Part shown: piece by piece, positions 5,216 to 6,403 of the stretch
How the letters are laid out: every line of letters begins with the position of its first letter
Numbering within the stretch: the stretch's first letter is position 1
From: an uncultured Rothia sp.
GTDB taxonomy: Bacteria; Actinomycetota; Actinomycetes; Actinomycetales; Micrococcaceae
Direction: 5' to 3'
Assembly (NCBI GenBank): GCA_937935205.1
Contig: CALGXU010000401.1
Coordinates: 1 to 6,403 of the forward strand
Length of the DNA stretch: 6,403 bases
Position numbers and translations under genes: made by a program
Notes under the pieces: generated by a model
The model's input: the letters and a program-made list of their open reading frames with translations, nothing else
What the model was told of the DNA's origin: nothing
The model's database searches: none

Positions 5216-6361
5216 TTACATGTCCACCGAAGCGAGCAGGTGACCGATCTCGACCTTGGAGAGGTTACGGACGGTGCCCTGCTTCTGCGAACCAATACGG
5301 ATCGGGCCCATCTCAACGCGGACCAGGCGCTCAACCGGGTAGCCGACAGCGTCGAAGAGGCGGCGCACGATGCGGTTCTTACCGGAGTGAATGGTCACCT
5401 CAACGAGCACGTGGCCGGGGGTGGAGTCAACCAGCTTGAACTCGTCCACGCGGGTCACGCCGTCCTCCAGGCGGATACCCTTCTTCATGGCTGCGCCCAC
5501 GCCGGGCTCCATGGGGCCGGGCACCTGCACCAGGTAGGTCTTAGGCACCTCGTAGGAGGGGTGGGTGAGGCGGTTCGCCAGTTCACCGTCGTTGGTCAGC
5601 AGCAGCAGACCCTCGGTTTCGACGTCCAGGCGGCCCACGTGGAACACGCGCTCGCTCATGGAGGAACGCAGGAAGTCAGAGATGCAGGGGCGACCTTCGG
5701 GGTCTTCCATGGTGGAGACCACGCCGGCGGGCTTGTTGAATGCCATGTAGACGAGCTTGTCGTTGGTCTGAACGGTCATGCCGTCCACCTGCACGGTCAC
5801 CTTGGAGGGGTCCACGCGCACGCCCAGCTCGGTCACGACTTCACCGTTGACGGTGACGCGGCCTTCGGTAATCATTTCTTCGCAGACGCGGCGGGATGCC
5901 ACACCGGCCTGAGCCAGCAGCTTCTGCAGGCGCACGCCGTCGTGGTCGTAGAACTCGTAGTGGTCTACCGGGGCGTTGCGGGGGCGGCGGGGGCGGTGCG
6001 GGCCAGCGTAGTTGCTGACGCGGTATTCGCCGCGCTCGTTTGCGAAGGCTTCGCCGGAGCGGTAGGGGCGGCCCGGTGCGCGGCGTTCGCGCTTGGGCAG
6101 TTCGGTGCCGCGGCCTCGACCGGAGCCTGCGCGGCCTGCGCCGAACTTCTTGTCACCGAACTTCTTCTCGCCGAAGCCCTTTGCGCCGCCCTTACCTGCG
6201 CCGCTCTTCGGTGCGCCGGGACGACCGCCGCGTGCGGATGCGCCCTTAGCGCCGGGCTTGCCGCCCTGACCGGGACGACCTGCACCGGGTCGGCCACCGC
6301 GGGAGTTCTGGGGGCGACCGGATGCAGAGCGGCCGCCGCGGGAGGAGTTTCCATATGCCAT
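5216..6361 (-). CDS. rluB: 23S rRNA pseudouridine synthase, RluB/RsuA family, with long basic N-terminal tail
   Basis: This enzyme isomerises a uridine in 23S rRNA to pseudouridine (RluB modifies U2605 in E. coli). The 381-residue product starts with about 130 residues of low-complexity, Gly/Arg/Lys/Ala-rich sequence containing repeated GRPG/GGRPG units and a tandem EKKFG-DKKFG; it is probably disordered and RNA-binding. An S4 domain follows (VRLQKLLAQAGVASRR, 143-158, to about 190). The catalytic domain shows FNKPAGVVST (208-217), GRLDVETEGLLLLTNDG (243-259) with the catalytic Asp246, KTYLVQV (274-280), KNRIVRR (328-334) and LFDAVGYPVERLVR (335-348). The core is complete. The start ATG at 6361 has only a weak GAGAAG ribosome site. 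In actinobacteria this gene usually follows scpA-scpB, which would lie beyond the right edge. Exact target uridine is inferred. Confidence 0.94.
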   Translation of the reverse strand: MAYGNSSRGGRSASGRPQNSRGGRPGAGRPGQGGKPGAKGASARGGRPGAPKSGAGKGGAKGFGEKKFGDKKFGAGRAGSGRGRGTELPKRERRAPGRPYRSGEAFANERGEYRVSNYAGPHRPRRPRNAPVDHYEFYDHDGVRLQKLLAQAGVASRRVCEEMITEGRVTVNGEVVTELGVRVDPSKVTVQVDGMTVQTNDKLVYMAFNKPAGVVSTMEDPEGRPCISDFLRSSMSERVFHVGRLDVETEGLLLLTNDGELANRLTHPSYEVPKTYLVQVPGPMEPGVGAAMKKGIRLEDGVTRVDEFKLVDSTPGHVLVEVTIHSGKNRIVRRLFDAVGYPVERLVRVEMGPIRIGSQKQGTVRNLSKVEIGHLLASVDM

Positions 6362-6403
6362 GGTGTTCTTCTCTTTTCTGTCGTATAGTGCGAACGTTTC
6401 AGG
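6362..6403. other. Partial upstream region of rluB
   Basis: Only 42 bases are visible before the rluB start. They hold a weak purine-rich ribosome site (GAGAAG) and no complete promoter. An upstream gene such as scpB, expected from conserved order, is not present within the window. Confidence 0.4.

Noticed and set aside
5240..6388. A 382-codon plus-strand frame opposite rluB, rich in Ala, Gly, His and Val
   Set aside because: It is a mirror of the real RluB frame, with a low-complexity tail produced by the Gly/Arg repeats on the other strand and no recognisable domain.

Overview
The window looks like chromosomal DNA from a moderately GC-rich actinomycete. The der and cmk proteins resemble actinobacterial forms, including a long acidic N-terminus on Der. 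The order rluB-tyrA-cmk-der on one strand is typical of Micrococcaceae and relatives. The GC level is well below that of Streptomyces or Arthrobacter, so Rothia is my best guess. This is inference from protein style and gene order, not a database match.

All genes lie on the minus strand. Read in transcription order (right to left), they are: rluB (23S rRNA pseudouridine synthase with a long Gly/Arg/Lys-rich tail, 6361-5216); tyrA (prephenate/arogenate dehydrogenase with an ACT domain, 5197-4028); cmk (cytidylate kinase, 3973-3281); and der (tandem-GTPase ribosome assembly factor, 3169-1589). The gaps are 18, 54 and 111 nt, so the four probably form one operon that begins upstream of the window, since no clear promoter is visible in the 42 bases before rluB. 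A weak hairpin and a 13-bp tandem repeat lie after der. Next comes a monocistronic tRNA-Pro(GGG) gene with a recognisable promoter and a very strong intrinsic terminator. A noncoding stretch of about 540 bp follows, AT-rich in its middle. The left edge holds the first 235 codons of an L-lactate permease gene (lldP/lctP), which has no stop inside the window and is cut by its edge.

The operon is housekeeping: rRNA modification, ribosome GTPase, CMP/dCMP phosphorylation and tyrosine synthesis. The lactate permease is a separate metabolic unit. The part least explained by known genes is the region upstream of lldP (707-1246). It carries several perfect inverted repeats, a duplicated 10-mer and one perfect DtxR/IdeR-like half-site, and looks like a complex regulatory region. 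I found no convincing new multi-gene system. The long plus-strand open frames opposite der/cmk, tyrA and rluB are shadows of the real genes.
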